Counted from the first letter of the stretch, positions 26,194-35,905 are shown. The stretch is 64,000 nt of DNA from Campylobacterota bacterium (GCA_030152305.1 JASKOM010000004.1:1-64000), one strand, 5' to 3'. Translations and numbers: made by a program. The notes: generated from the letters alone by a model not told the origin.

Positions 26194-26763
26194 TTATACT
26201 TTCATAATTTCTGTTTCTTTTGATTTAAAAGATTCTTCAGCTTTTAAAGTATATTGATCTGTAAGTTTCTGAACAGAATCTTGAGCTAATTTACTTTCAT
26301 CAGTTGTAATTAATTTATCTTTTTCAAGTTTTTTTATTGCTGTGTTTGCATCTTGTCGGTGATTTCTAACTGAAACTTTTGCATTTTCTGTCATAGTTTT
26401 AGCTTTTTTTACATTATCTTTTCGTTGTTCTGTTGTCATCGGTGGAAAAAACAGCTTAACTTGAGATCCATCATTTGTTGGATTTACACCGATATTTGCA
26501 ATTTGAATACTTTTTTCGATTTCAGCAAGAAGATTTTTTTCCCATGGAGTTATAGAAATTGTTGAAGCATCAGTTGATAAAACCGTTGCTACTTGACTTA
26601 ATTTTGTTCTTGAACCGTAATAATTTACAAATATATTATCAAGAACAGAAAGACCAACTTTACCAGTTCGAAGAGTTTTAAAATTTCTTTTTAACGATTC
26701 GATACTTTCTTCCATTTCTAATTTTATTTCTTCTAGAATTTCGTCTATTTTTTCGTTTGTCAT
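26194..26763 (-). CDS. frr: Ribosome recycling factor
   Basis: Splits post-termination ribosomes together with EF-G. 189 residues, close to the usual 185. The three-helix bundle shows [20 protein letters not shown] at the N-terminus, [39 protein letters not shown] and the C-terminal [15 protein letters not shown]. First gene of an frr-pyrE-luxS operon that is divergent from flhA. Confidence 0.95.
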   Translation of the reverse strand: MTNEKIDEILEEIKLEMEESIESLKRNFKTLRTGKVGLSVLDNIFVNYYGSRTKLSQVATVLSTDASTISITPWEKNLLAEIEKSIQIANIGVNPTNDGSQVKLFFPPMTTEQRKDNVKKAKTMTENAKVSVRNHRQDANTAIKKLEKDKLITTDESKLAQDSVQKLTDQYTLKAEESFKSKETEIMKV

Positions 26764-26869
26764 TTATATCCTTTATTAATTTATGTAATTTTATCTAAGC
26801 ATAATTTTTTTGTAAAACCGTCAAGACTTAATTTTAATATTTGATTTTTTAATAAAATATTCATTTTGC

Positions 26870-26875
26870 TACAAT
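26870..26875 (+). promoter_or_regulatory. Probable extended -10 promoter of flhA
   Basis: TTGCTACAAT: a TGn element followed by the -10 hexamer TACAAT, 32 bp before the TTG start of flhA, preceded by T-rich tracts. Confidence 0.45.
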
Positions 26876-26907
26876 CTGAAAAATAAATAAAAAAATAGGA
26901 TTTTTTC

Positions 26908-29106
26908 TTGGCAAAAGTAAAAAAAAGTTCTAGCGGAGTCGAATTATTTAAACCGCTATTTCAGTTTCTTTCAGGATCAAAAGATCTTGGAATGGTTTTC
27001 TTTTTAATAGCAATTTTATCGATTATTATTATTCCACTACCAAGTGCAATTTTAGATTTTATGCTTACGATATCAATTGCTTTATCAATTTTAATTATAT
27101 TATTGGCTATTTATATTCAAAAGCCAACAGATTTAACAACATTCCCGACATTAATTTTAATTATTACATTGTTTCGATTATCGTTAAATATTGCAACAAC
27201 AAGAATGATCTTAAGCGAAGGTTCAAACGGAGTTGAAGCTGTAAGTCATATTATTTCAGCTTTTAGTAATTTCGTTGTTGGCGGTAATCTTGTTATCGGA
27301 ATTATTATTTTTACGATTCTCGTTTTAATTAATTTCATGGTTATAACAAAAGGTTCAGGACGAGTTGCTGAAGTTGCCGCGAGGTTTACTCTTGATGCAA
27401 TGCCTGGAAAACAGATGGCAATTGATGCAGATTTAAATGCTGGTTTAATCGATGAAAAAGAAGCAAAAGCACGACGAGCCGCAATTTTACAAGAAGCAAA
27501 CTTTTACGGTGCAATGGACGGTTCTAGCAAATTCGTAAAAGGCGATGCCGTCGCGGGAATTATTATTACAATCGTTAATATTATTGGCGGTTTTTTAATC
27601 GGTGTTTTTCAGTTTGATATGACCATGAAAGATAGTGCTGATATTTTTACACGATTAACTATTGGCGACGGTCTAGTTTCACAAATTCCAGCTTTAATTA
27701 TGTCAACTGCAACAGGTATTATTATTACTCGAGCAAGTGCTGACAAAACTAATTTTGCTGAAAGTGCCGTTGATCAACTTGGTAGCGACTTCAAAGTTCT
27801 TATGCTTGTTGGTATTTCACTTTTAGCTTTTGCACTTGTTCCAGGATTTCCAACTTTTTCAATGGGATTTGTCGGTCTTTTATTTCTTGCTCTTGGCTAT
27901 ATTTTATATAAAAATTCAAAAGGCGAACTTGGTGATGTATTCGATAATATTAATAAATTATCAACAAAAATTACAGGTGAAGATTTATTGGATAAAAATT
28001 CTTTTACTAATAAAAAGCCAATTAAAAAAAGCGAATCTGAAATTCAAAGAGAGGAACAGTCAGCTCTCGAAAATATATTAAAAGTTGAAATGCTAGAATT
28101 AACTCTTGGTTATCAATTAATTAAATTAGCTGATAGCGAACAAGGTGGCGATTTATTAGATCGTATTCGAAGTATGCGAAGAAAAATTGCTACTGATTTT
28201 GGTTTTTTAATGCCTCAAGTTCGTATTCGAGATAATTTGCAACTCAAACCAAAGGCTTATCGAATTTTAATTAAAGGTGTCGAAGTTAGCGAAGCTGAAA
28301 TCGATCCAGATCGATTTTTGGCAATGGATAGCGGAATGGTTACCGAAAAAATTCGTGGCGAAAAAACGATTGAACCTGCTTTTGGACTTGAAGCAATTTG
28401 GATAAATAAAAGTCAAAAAGAAGAGGCAATTATGCACGGCTACACAGTTGTTGATCCTGCAACTGTTATTTCAACTCATTTAAGTGAAATCGTTAAAAAA
28501 TATGCTGAAGAATTTTTAACTCGTCAAGAAATTCAAGGGCTAATCGAAAAAGTAAAACGAGAATATCCTATTATCGTTGATGATGCTCTCAAAGTTGCTC
28601 CAATCGGTTTAATTCAACGAGTTCTTCGAGCTTTAATTCATGAAAAAGTTCCATTAACTGACATGATTACGATTCTCGAAGCGATTACAGATGTTGCTGA
28701 AGTTACAAAAAGTATTGATATTTTAGTCGAACAAGTTCGAGCAAGACTTTCAAGAACGATTACGACTTTATATAAAAACGAAAAAGGCAAAATCAGACTT
28801 GTTACTTTTGAGACAGCAATCGAACAAAAACTTTTGTCAAAAGTCGTTGATCGTGAAGGCTACAAACAGCTTAATTTAAATACGAATGAAATTAATAAAA
28901 TCGTTCAAACAGTTAGCAAAGAAAGTGCTACTTTAATTCAAATGGGAATAATTCCTGTTATTTTAATCGTTGATCCAATGATTCGCCGACCATTATCCGA
29001 AATATTCGAACGATTCAATCTCGATATTATCGTTCTTTCACATGCTGAAATCGATACAAGTTCAAAATTTGAAATTCTAGGAAATATAACTATTGAAGGT
29101 TTTTAA
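26908..29106 (+). CDS. flhA: Flagellar export gate protein
   Basis: Inner-membrane core of the flagellar type III export gate. 732 residues. About eight transmembrane helices fill residues 15-330, with the FHIPEP-type cytoplasmic loop (GRVAEVAARFTLDAMPGKQM, then AIDADLNAGLIDEKEAKARR) between helices. A linker (about 335-385) leads to the large cytoplasmic chaperone-docking domain. The start is TTG (LAKVKK), with TAGGA upstream. Its end overlaps or abuts lnt. Flagellar regulation is not visible beyond an extended -10 box. Confidence 0.96.
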   Translation: MAKVKKSSSGVELFKPLFQFLSGSKDLGMVFFLIAILSIIIIPLPSAILDFMLTISIALSILIILLAIYIQKPTDLTTFPTLILIITLFRLSLNIATTRMILSEGSNGVEAVSHIISAFSNFVVGGNLVIGIIIFTILVLINFMVITKGSGRVAEVAARFTLDAMPGKQMAIDADLNAGLIDEKEAKARRAAILQEANFYGAMDGSSKFVKGDAVAGIIITIVNIIGGFLIGVFQFDMTMKDSADIFTRLTIGDGLVSQIPALIMSTATGIIITRASADKTNFAESAVDQLGSDFKVLMLVGISLLAFALVPGFPTFSMGFVGLLFLALGYILYKNSKGELGDVFDNINKLSTKITGEDLLDKNSFTNKKPIKKSESEIQREEQSALENILKVEMLELTLGYQLIKLADSEQGGDLLDRIRSMRRKIATDFGFLMPQVRIRDNLQLKPKAYRILIKGVEVSEAEIDPDRFLAMDSGMVTEKIRGEKTIEPAFGLEAIWINKSQKEEAIMHGYTVVDPATVISTHLSEIVKKYAEEFLTRQEIQGLIEKVKREYPIIVDDALKVAPIGLIQRVLRALIHEKVPLTDMITILEAITDVAEVTKSIDILVEQVRARLSRTITTLYKNEKGKIRLVTFETAIEQKLLSKVVDREGYKQLNLNTNEINKIVQTVSKESATLIQMGIIPVILIVDPMIRRPLSEIFERFNLDIIVLSHAEIDTSSKFEILGNITIEGF

Positions 29107-30355
29107 TAAAAATTTAATGCTCGAAATCTCTCGAGCTTTCGCGACCTCATCGCTATTATCGTTATTTATCTATTTAAATCATTTTGATCTTGGAAATATA
29201 TTCGTTGAAACTATCTTAGGCTTATCTGGAATATATTTTTTATTAAATTCGCAAAGTCGTCGAGAAGGTGCCTTTGTTGGATTTTTTATCGGAGTCTTTT
29301 GGTTTTATTGGGTAAGTTTCAGCATGAAATATTACGATTTAGCCTTTTTAGAAATTCCGACAATTTTTATATTTGGTGCTGGATATTCGCTTTTATTTTT
29401 TGCCATAACTTTTTATAAAAATTTAATTATTCGATCAATTTTGTTTTCGTTTTCTGGATTATTCGAACCGTTTGGTTTTGATTGGTTTAAACCTGAACTT
29501 ATTTTTATAAATTCTATTTTTGAAACTTCGGCAATTTCGCTTTTATTAATTTCGCTTGGAGTTTCATCATTAATTCAATTTGGCAAAATAAAAATAGCAT
29601 TTTTTATAATTTTAACGATGATATTTTTTTATTCGGCGATTAATTTAAATGTTTTTAATGGTGAAAAAACCGATGAGGTCGCTTTGCCAGTGAAAATAAA
29701 AATCGTCGCAACTGATATTAAACAGGCTGAAAAATGGAAAAAAGAAAATAGAAATGCTATCGTCGATATGAATATTCACGAAATTGAAAAAGCGATAAAT
29801 GAAGGTTATGAATTGGTTGTTTTGCCTGAAAGCACTTTTCCAATGTTTATAAATGTTCATGGCGAAGTAATTAATAAATTAAAAGAGCTTAGCAACAAAA
29901 TAACGATTTGGACAGGCGGTTTATATTTTGACGGAGTTGATAATTTTAATGCTACATATTTATTTAGAGATGGCAAATTTTGGATTGGCAAAAAAGTTAT
30001 TCTTGTTCCGTTTGGTGAGAAAATTCCGTTGCCAAAATTTTTAGCTGATTTTATAAATGATATATTTTTCGATGGCTTGAAAGATTTCACTCCTGCGATA
30101 ACTCCAACAGATTTTGAAATAAAAAATAATATTTTTCGAAGTGCAATTTGTTACGAAGGAACGGCTAAATTATTTTATGAAAATCCAGTTAAATATATGA
30201 TCGTGATTACGAATAATGGCTGGTTTTATCCATCAATCGAACCAACTTTACAAAAATTGTTAATGCAATATTATTCGAATATGAGCGGAACAATCGTTAT
30301 TCATTCGGCAAACCGTGCTGGAAGTGGAATAATTTATCCGAGAAAAATAAATTAA
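29093..30355 (+). CDS. lnt: Apolipoprotein N-acyltransferase
   Basis: Adds the third acyl chain to lipoproteins at the inner membrane, relevant to the many lipoproteins here. Up to 420 residues, shorter than in E. coli (about 510) but common for Campylobacterota. N-terminal transmembrane helices (about 10-190) are followed by a nitrilase domain with the Glu of VVLPESTFP, the Lys of PFGEKIPLP and the Cys of SAICYEG. The start is uncertain: TTG 29093 overlaps flhA by 14 bp, ATG 29117 lies 10 bp after its stop. Two octamers (29144-29151 and 29672-29679) are inside. Confidence 0.88.
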   Translation: MKVFNKNLMLEISRAFATSSLLSLFIYLNHFDLGNIFVETILGLSGIYFLLNSQSRREGAFVGFFIGVFWFYWVSFSMKYYDLAFLEIPTIFIFGAGYSLLFFAITFYKNLIIRSILFSFSGLFEPFGFDWFKPELIFINSIFETSAISLLLISLGVSSLIQFGKIKIAFFIILTMIFFYSAINLNVFNGEKTDEVALPVKIKIVATDIKQAEKWKKENRNAIVDMNIHEIEKAINEGYELVVLPESTFPMFINVHGEVINKLKELSNKITIWTGGLYFDGVDNFNATYLFRDGKFWIGKKVILVPFGEKIPLPKFLADFINDIFFDGLKDFTPAITPTDFEIKNNIFRSAICYEGTAKLFYENPVKYMIVITNNGWFYPSIEPTLQKLLMQYYSNMSGTIVIHSANRAGSGIIYPRKIN

Positions 30356-30360
30356 ATAGT

Positions 30361-30380
30361 TTCCGTGTCAATGCACAGAA
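30361..30380. repeat. Hairpin related to the CCGTG...CACGG repeats
   Basis: TTCCGTG, six bases, then CACAGAA: a seven-base stem with one mismatch, a degenerate version of the hairpins at 31768-31787 and 34792-34811. Confidence 0.45.
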
Positions 30381-30442
30381 TGATGGTTTGAAATGCTTTT
30401 GTTATCAATTGGTAATTTATAACAAAAGGAGTTTTGAATAAA

Positions 30443-31636
30443 ATGAAGAAAATCTTAGTTCCAATTTTTGGAGCTTTTTTATCAGCGAATGCAGGATTGC
30501 TTACGGTTGAGAAAGGCTGGAATTTATTCGGAAGTTCGCATGAAATTGATTTAAATCAAACTTTTGCGAGTTATCCAGATATAAAACTTGTTTGGAGTTT
30601 TGAAAATTCTAAACAAAGCTGGAATGTTTATGGCAATAGTCAAGCTTATAAACGGTTAGCTGAAAACTCAATTCACAAAAACTCAAATGTTGTTGGCAAA
30701 GAATTAGGCTTTTGGGTTCTCAACGATGGCGATAAAATCGTCGTTGAAACAGTTAGCACAAATACAAATCCTCCTAAAATTCCTGATGTTAATTCGACTG
30801 AAAATAATAATTCAACAAATGAACATAATAACACTGTTTTAGCTAGACAATTCCTCAATGTCGAAGCTAATTTCTCACGAACTGGAAATGTTGTTACGGA
30901 TCATGTTTCTGGTTTGAAATGGGAAGATCAATCGCCAATTTTTTCTGGAACTTTTGTCGAAGCTGAAACCTATTGTTCAAATTTAGAACTTGACGGAATA
31001 TCAGATTGGCGAGTTCCAAGTTTAAAAGAGCTTTGGTATTTAGCGGATCGAAACCGCTATAACTCATACACGGCAATTAATCCTGTTTTTCAAAATACAA
31101 GAGATAGTGATTATTGGTCAAATCAACAAGACAATTATTCAAGTGAATATCAATCATATAATTGGACTGTCTATTTTGGCGAAGGTTATAACAATTCGCG
31201 AAACAGATCAAGCTCGTTTTATACTCGATGTGTGGCTGGAGAAAGTTATTACGAAGATATAAACTTTTCTCGAGATGACAGCAAAAACTTAGTTACGGAC
31301 AATTCAAACGGTTTAATGTGGCAGGATCAAACTTCAGCAAATGTTATGAATTGGAGTTCAGCACAAACTTACTGTTCTGATTTATCTTTTGGTGGCTATT
31401 CAGATTGGCGACTTCCAAATATTAGCGAACTTTACTCAATAACAGATCAACGAAAAACAACATCTCCATATGTTAATAGCAATTTTAGAAATATTAGTAG
31501 TGATTTGTTTTGGTCTCAAACTATACATAAAACTTATAATCAAGGCTCTTGGGTCGTTTATTTCGATGAGGGGAGTGGCGGTTGGGATATTCAGACTTTT
31601 CGCGATTTAGTTTTGTGTGTCCGAGACCTTAAATAA
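30443..31636 (+). CDS. Secreted protein with two DUF1566 (Lcl C-terminal-like) domains
   Basis: 397 residues from the ATG at 30443. Signal peptide (1-19), a small N-terminal domain with several Trp (GWNLFGSS, KQSWNVYG) and an Asn/Thr-rich linker (about 105-130). Two DUF1566 units follow: the first has GLKWEDQ, YCSNLELDGISDWRVPSLKE, DYWSNQ and YTRCVAG; the second has GLMWQDQT, YCSDLSFGGYSDWRLPNISE, LFWSQT and LCVRD. These fibrinogen/lectin-like domains occur in bacterial surface proteins. The leader around the ribosome site is identical over 29 nt to that of the 5899 lipoprotein. Function unknown; adhesion is plausible. Confidence 0.75.
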   Translation: MKKILVPIFGAFLSANAGLLTVEKGWNLFGSSHEIDLNQTFASYPDIKLVWSFENSKQSWNVYGNSQAYKRLAENSIHKNSNVVGKELGFWVLNDGDKIVVETVSTNTNPPKIPDVNSTENNNSTNEHNNTVLARQFLNVEANFSRTGNVVTDHVSGLKWEDQSPIFSGTFVEAETYCSNLELDGISDWRVPSLKELWYLADRNRYNSYTAINPVFQNTRDSDYWSNQQDNYSSEYQSYNWTVYFGEGYNNSRNRSSSFYTRCVAGESYYEDINFSRDDSKNLVTDNSNGLMWQDQTSANVMNWSSAQTYCSDLSFGGYSDWRLPNISELYSITDQRKTTSPYVNSNFRNISSDLFWSQTIHKTYNQGSWVVYFDEGSGGWDIQTFRDLVLCVRDLK

Positions 31637-31767
31637 TTTTGAATGGTGAATTTTAAATTTTGAGTTAAATCGAAATTCACCATCAAAAAATAAAACTCGG
31701 AAACAAAAGCAAAAAGTCATTTCCATCAACGAAACACACAATTCATGAATAACATTCAATTTCGTTA

Positions 31768-31787
31768 TCCCGTGCAACGACACGGAA
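31768..31787. repeat. CCGTGCAACGACACGGAAT hairpin, left copy
   Basis: CCGTG (31770-31774) pairs with CACGG (31781-31785). The 19-nt core is repeated exactly at 34794-34812, and the two copies bracket the helicase element. Confidence 0.6.
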
Positions 31788-31877
31788 TCTAAAAAAAACA
31801 TAAAAAACCAAAACTTTCTTGTTGTGATATTTAAAAGTGTGAAAATAGCGAATTAAAATCATGAATTCAATTTTTGA

Positions 31878-31883
31878 TATAAT
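31878..31883 (+). promoter_or_regulatory. -10 box in first leader copy (second copy at 32223-32228)
   Basis: TTTTGATATAATGG in each leader copy, upstream of the hairpins and of the ATG at 32083 and 32427 respectively, so the leader RNA would be about 190 nt long. Confidence 0.45.
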
Positions 31884-31989
31884 GGTTGAAAAATTTTTCT
31901 TGAAAAAGAAGAAGCAGTATTTAAAATGTAATTTAGTATTTCAAGGACCCTAACTCGACAAAGTAATTCCTTGAAATCTTTCACAAAAA

Positions 31990-32046
31990 AAGCCCATAAA
32001 GGGACGAGAAAATTATACCAAATTTTCTTTCTTATTGTATGGGCTT
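31990..32046 (+). promoter_or_regulatory. Two-tier hairpin in first leader copy (second copy at 32334-32390)
   Basis: Outer stem AAGCCCATA (31990-31998) with TATGGGCTT (32038-32046); inner stem GAAAATT (32008-32014) with AATTTTC (32021-32027). The copy at 32334-32390 keeps both stems. Lying between promoter and start codon, it could be an attenuator or the target of a copy-control RNA. Confidence 0.5.
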
Positions 32047-32082
32047 ATTAAAATAAATCATTAATAAGGAACATAAAAAACC

Positions 32083-32310
32083 ATGACACAAACACAAACA
32101 CGAAACTTTCTAACAAAAGAGATGTTACTCTCGAACTTAACACTTAGCAAAAAAACAGAAAATATAAAACTTGTGAAACAGTGTTTAGAAAAATATAAAC
32201 TTAAAATGAACTCAATTTTTGATATAATGGTTGAAAAATTTTTCTTGAAAAAGAAGAAGCAGTATTTAAAATTTAATTTAGGATTTCAAGGACGAAAATC
32301 AGAAAAGTAA
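32083..32310 (+). pseudogene. Truncated duplicate of the helicase gene start
   Basis: 75 codons. The first 20 (MTQTQTRNFLTKEMLLSNLT) are identical to the start of the helicase at 32427; the rest runs into the second leader copy. It was created by the tandem duplication and probably has no function, unless it serves as a leader peptide. Confidence 0.7.
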
Positions 32311-32488
32311 TTCCTTGAAATCCACAACAAAAAAAGCCCATAAAGGGACGAGAAAATTATACCAAATTTTCTTTCTTATTGTATGGGCTTATTAAAATAA
32401 ATCATTAATAAGGAACATAAAAAACCATGACACAAACACAAACACGAAACTTTCTAACAAAAGAGATGTTACTCTCAAACTTAACACC
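32206..32488 (+). repeat. 283-bp direct repeat, second copy
   Basis: Same content as the first copy: TATAAT at 32223-32228, the TTTCAAGG inverted repeat, the two-tier hairpin and the start of the intact helicase gene. The 62 bp between the copies look like the stub of a gene tail. Confidence 0.8.
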
Positions 32489-34748
32489 TGGCAAAATTAA
32501 TTACTTCTTAGCTCCAATGGGAACTGGAAAAACAACAGCAAGTAGAGAAGTTATAAAAGAATACTTAGAACAAGATAAAAGAGTGTTAATTTTAACACCA
32601 TATTTAACATCTTTAAAAGAATTTACAAACGATGATTACTTAAAAGAGTCGAGTATCGATAAAGACGAAAAAGAAATGTTAGAAGCAATGCTATTAGGCG
32701 AAAAGGTGAAATACCTTAGTCCAAAATATGTTCATGGCCCTCGGGATTACAAGCCTTATCCCGAAGTACCTGAACAAAAATTGTTATTAATTGATTATCC
32801 AATGAAATTAATGGAAATGATAATCAAATATTCGTTGAAAAATTCTTTTGGCTTTGATCTAGAAAATGACTATGTCTCACATTTTAAAGTAAAAGCCAGA
32901 AACTATATTAAAAATTTTGATTTAATTATATTAGATGAGTTAGATTTCGTTGAAACTCAAGGTAGAATATCTGCAAAAAACTTCACTGCGGATGGTCAAA
33001 AATTACATGTATTAGACTTTTTTGTAGCATTTTTACAAATTGCTGCTACTTCTAATACACCTATGATAGCAATTTCAGCAAATAAATTTCCAAAGTTAAA
33101 AAAGCATACACTCAGGGATGCTGCATATGTTTTTAAGTCAGTAAGCAATGAATACTTAGAAAAAATGTTACCATTAAAGCCAAAAAAACCCCTAATAAGA
33201 GATGCAAACAAAGAAGCAAAAGTAGAGATTTACAATAAAAAAACAAAAACCACGAAAAATAAAAAAGAGCTTCGTAATGCTCAATTTAAAAAGACTTTAG
33301 AGAGTCTAGATAGTAATAATTATGAAAAGGGTCCAAAGTCTAATGATAATTATGAAAATACTCAAGATCCGACAGCATTTTTAGATGAACATCATATGAA
33401 AGATGATAAAAATTATGAACCATTGATATTTCTTCGAAGATTAATTAAATATAGAAAAACAACATTAAAAACTAACCAAAATATAAAAAAAATAGTTTAT
33501 GTTGAACTAGATCCAGCATCAAATTTTGCAAAATTCAAAGCTGATATTATTAGAGGAACCACCGATTCAAAAGCATTATTTTTTAATAATCGAAGATGGA
33601 GCAAAAATGAGTTAAAAGCTGGTCGACAAGCAAATAGTTATATGTATATGCGAGAAGATAATGTTCCAGTTCATATAAATAGAAAAACTAGAACAGCTAA
33701 TCTCGGTGTTCTCGAAGGTTACGAAAATTTATATATTATAGATGACGAAACAAATTTAAGTGATGCAACTTTTGCACAATCAAATAGTGCAATGATTAAT
33801 TTGTCATCAAGTCGTGCATTATCTCTAACTGGTAATTACGAAAATGCAATATGTGTAACTTTTGCTACTGGAAATTTAACAACAGCTATTACTCAAGCTT
33901 GGGGAAGATTCAGATATTCAGAATTAACTCTGTATGTTATTAGTCATAGCATTGATATCGAAGCATTTCGTTGTCAAACAGATTCAGGTCTAGTTGCAGG
34001 ATTTATCAAAGAACATGAATTAGCAAAGATAGATCCATTTCTGAATGAACATCTAGATTGTGATAAATTTGAGTTTCATTTTATTAAATCAGGTGAAGAA
34101 TTAAATTCTTTGAACTTGCATTTAAAAGCATTATCAGATTCTCCAGCAAAATTAAAAAGATTAGCAAAAAAGCTTAGTTTTGATTCTTTTAAAGATGGCA
34201 CTTTTAAAGAATATTTAAAACATTGCGAAGATAAAAACCATCAACATTTTTATTCTGGTGCTACTTTTTATCGTTTAAGAAAATTAAGACGATTGAAAGA
34301 AAATAATCAAGAACAGCCACCAGTTGTCGAAACTCCACAATCTTACAAAGAACAATTTTACCAAGAACAATCTTACCAAGAACAATTTCAAGAACAATTT
34401 CAAGAACAGCCACCAGTTGTCGAAACTCTACAATCTTACCAAGAACAAATTCAAGAACAAATTCAAGAACAAATTCAAGAACAAATTATCAAAACTCCAA
34501 AACCTAAACGAGAAAAGAAACAAGTTGTAAAAACTCCAAAACCTAAACGAGAAAAGAAACAAGTTGTAAAAACTTCAGAACCTAAACGAGAAAAGAAACA
34601 AGCTGTAAAAACTTCAGAACCTCGATCAAGTAAATCTAGTTTTAGTATTGAACCTAATAACTGGTTTTATTTAGAAAATGTGTTTCATGATAGTTCTGCT
34701 GAACAAATTATTATAAAATCTAGGAATAATTTGAACAACTTCCCATAG
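32427..34748 (+). CDS. SF2-helicase-like protein, possible plasmid/phage origin-binding or replication protein
   Basis: 773 residues. Helicase motifs are in order: Walker A FLAPMGTGKTTASRE (about 26-40), LTPYLTSLKEF (motif Ia), Walker B DLIILDELDF (about 170), ISANK (motif III-like), VTFATGNLTTAITQAWGRFR (motifs V-VI) near residue 480-500. The C-terminal 140 residues are low-complexity: Gln/Glu repeats (QEQFQEQ, QEQIQEQ) and Lys/Pro repeats (KPKREKKQVVKT). The layout recalls origin-binding helicases of herpes-ori-bp type and plasmid replication proteins. No primase or partition gene is next to it. Function is inferred from motifs and the plasmid-like leader. Confidence 0.6.
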   Translation: MTQTQTRNFLTKEMLLSNLTPGKINYFLAPMGTGKTTASREVIKEYLEQDKRVLILTPYLTSLKEFTNDDYLKESSIDKDEKEMLEAMLLGEKVKYLSPKYVHGPRDYKPYPEVPEQKLLLIDYPMKLMEMIIKYSLKNSFGFDLENDYVSHFKVKARNYIKNFDLIILDELDFVETQGRISAKNFTADGQKLHVLDFFVAFLQIAATSNTPMIAISANKFPKLKKHTLRDAAYVFKSVSNEYLEKMLPLKPKKPLIRDANKEAKVEIYNKKTKTTKNKKELRNAQFKKTLESLDSNNYEKGPKSNDNYENTQDPTAFLDEHHMKDDKNYEPLIFLRRLIKYRKTTLKTNQNIKKIVYVELDPASNFAKFKADIIRGTTDSKALFFNNRRWSKNELKAGRQANSYMYMREDNVPVHINRKTRTANLGVLEGYENLYIIDDETNLSDATFAQSNSAMINLSSSRALSLTGNYENAICVTFATGNLTTAITQAWGRFRYSELTLYVISHSIDIEAFRCQTDSGLVAGFIKEHELAKIDPFLNEHLDCDKFEFHFIKSGEELNSLNLHLKALSDSPAKLKRLAKKLSFDSFKDGTFKEYLKHCEDKNHQHFYSGATFYRLRKLRRLKENNQEQPPVVETPQSYKEQFYQEQSYQEQFQEQFQEQPPVVETLQSYQEQIQEQIQEQIQEQIIKTPKPKREKKQVVKTPKPKREKKQVVKTSEPKREKKQAVKTSEPRSSKSSFSIEPNNWFYLENVFHDSSAEQIIIKSRNNLNNFP

Positions 34749-34791
34749 TGAAATGAGATGTTTTTTATAATTAAATGCAATTTACCCGTCG

Positions 34792-34811
34792 TTCCGTGCA
34801 ACGACACGGAA
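34792..34811. repeat. CCGTGCAACGACACGGAAT hairpin, right copy
   Basis: TTCCGTG (34792-34798) pairs perfectly with CACGGAA (34805-34811) over CAACGA. Sits between the helicase gene and the mraY stop codon and may end transcription from both sides. Confidence 0.65.
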
Positions 34812-34826
34812 TAAGATAAATAATAT

Positions 34827-35885
34827 TTATCTTAGTTTTATTGTGATTAAAGCGAGTAAGTTTGATAAAAGAGAAATTATCCAGAATCGAATAATTATTT
34901 TATTTTCGTGCCAATTCTTTTTTTCAAAATGATGATGAATCGGAGCCATTAAAAATATTCGTTTTTTACGAGTTTTGTAACTTGCAACTTGAATAATTAC
35001 GGTCATAGCTTCGATGACAAAAATTAAACCTATTAATATTAATAAAATTTCGTTTTTTGTAATTATTGCTAAATAGCCAATAAAACCGCCAAGTGCTAAA
35101 CTTCCGCTGTCGCCCATAAAAATTTCCGCTGGATGTGAGTTATACCAAAGAAATCCCAATAAAGCTCCTGCTAATGCACTTGCCATAATTACGATTTCAC
35201 CAATTCCGTTAATATGTGGAAGTAATAAATATGCACTAGCAATAGCATTTCCGCTTAAATATGCAAATACTCCCATTGTTACTATTGCAAAAATCGAAGG
35301 CACAGTTGCAAGTCCATCTAAACCGTCTGTTAAATTTACTGCATTTGACGAACTTACAAAAATTAAAATCGTAACTGGAATAATAAACCAACCAAGTTCG
35401 CTAACACTATTTTTTAAAAATGGCAAATATAATTCTGTTGGAAAACCGTTCCAATATAAAAAAGTGCCTACTAATAACGAAGCTGAAATCTGAAAATAAA
35501 TTTTATATCTTGCACTTAAACCAGCTTTATTATTTGTTCCGAGAATTTTGCCGAGATCATCACCAAAACCGATCATCGAAAATAAAAACAGACTCATTAA
35601 TCCGCCAATTATATAAATATTAGTTAATTTTGCCGTTAATAAAGTAGCAATGATTGTCGCAAAAACAAATACGATTCCGCCCATTGTTGGAATTTTGCTT
35701 TTGCCTTGATGTTGTGTAACAAGTTCATAAATTGGCTGTTCGAATTTTTTCGCAACTGCCCAACGAATAAATTTCGGTATTGCAAATAATGTCAAAATCA
35801 AAGCAATAAAAAAGGCAAAACCTGCCCTAACCGTCAAATATTGAAACAGATTAACATGAAACATTGCATATAATTCATATAACAT
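34827..35885 (-). CDS. mraY: Phospho-N-acetylmuramoyl-pentapeptide transferase
   Basis: Makes lipid I from UDP-MurNAc-pentapeptide and undecaprenyl phosphate at the inner membrane. 352 residues, about ten transmembrane helices. Motifs: KIPTMGG (about 65), a GFGDD loop (about 106) with the catalytic Asp pair, NAVNLTDGLDGLA (about 185), GDSGSLALGGF (about 258) and the MAPIHHHFE signature (about 316). Last gene of the minus-strand run from the ATP-grasp gene; AAAGG precedes the start. Confidence 0.96.
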   Translation of the reverse strand: MLYELYAMFHVNLFQYLTVRAGFAFFIALILTLFAIPKFIRWAVAKKFEQPIYELVTQHQGKSKIPTMGGIVFVFATIIATLLTAKLTNIYIIGGLMSLFLFSMIGFGDDLGKILGTNNKAGLSARYKIYFQISASLLVGTFLYWNGFPTELYLPFLKNSVSELGWFIIPVTILIFVSSSNAVNLTDGLDGLATVPSIFAIVTMGVFAYLSGNAIASAYLLLPHINGIGEIVIMASALAGALLGFLWYNSHPAEIFMGDSGSLALGGFIGYLAIITKNEILLILIGLIFVIEAMTVIIQVASYKTRKKRIFLMAPIHHHFEKKNWHENKIIIRFWIISLLSNLLALITIKLR

Positions 35886-35905
35886 TTTATTTTTACCTTT
35901 ATATA

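Larger units (their letters stand above)
31861..32143 (+). repeat. 283-bp direct repeat, first copy (leader plus start of helicase gene)
   Basis: Includes a TATAAT box (31878-31883), an inverted repeat TTTCAAGGA/TCCTTGAAA, a double hairpin and the first codons of the helicase gene up to TTACTCTCGAACTTAACAC. The second copy is at 32206-32488, about 345 bp downstream, with a handful of differences. Confidence 0.8.
31768..34811. mobile_element. Plasmid-like replication element between two identical hairpins
   Basis: About 3 kb containing a duplicated 283-bp leader, a truncated first copy of the gene start and one large helicase-like protein. It begins and ends with the same 19-nt palindromic sequence. 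Arginine codons lean to AGA. It contains no octamer. No integrase is visible. An integrated small plasmid or phage-satellite replication module is the simplest reading. Confidence 0.5.
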
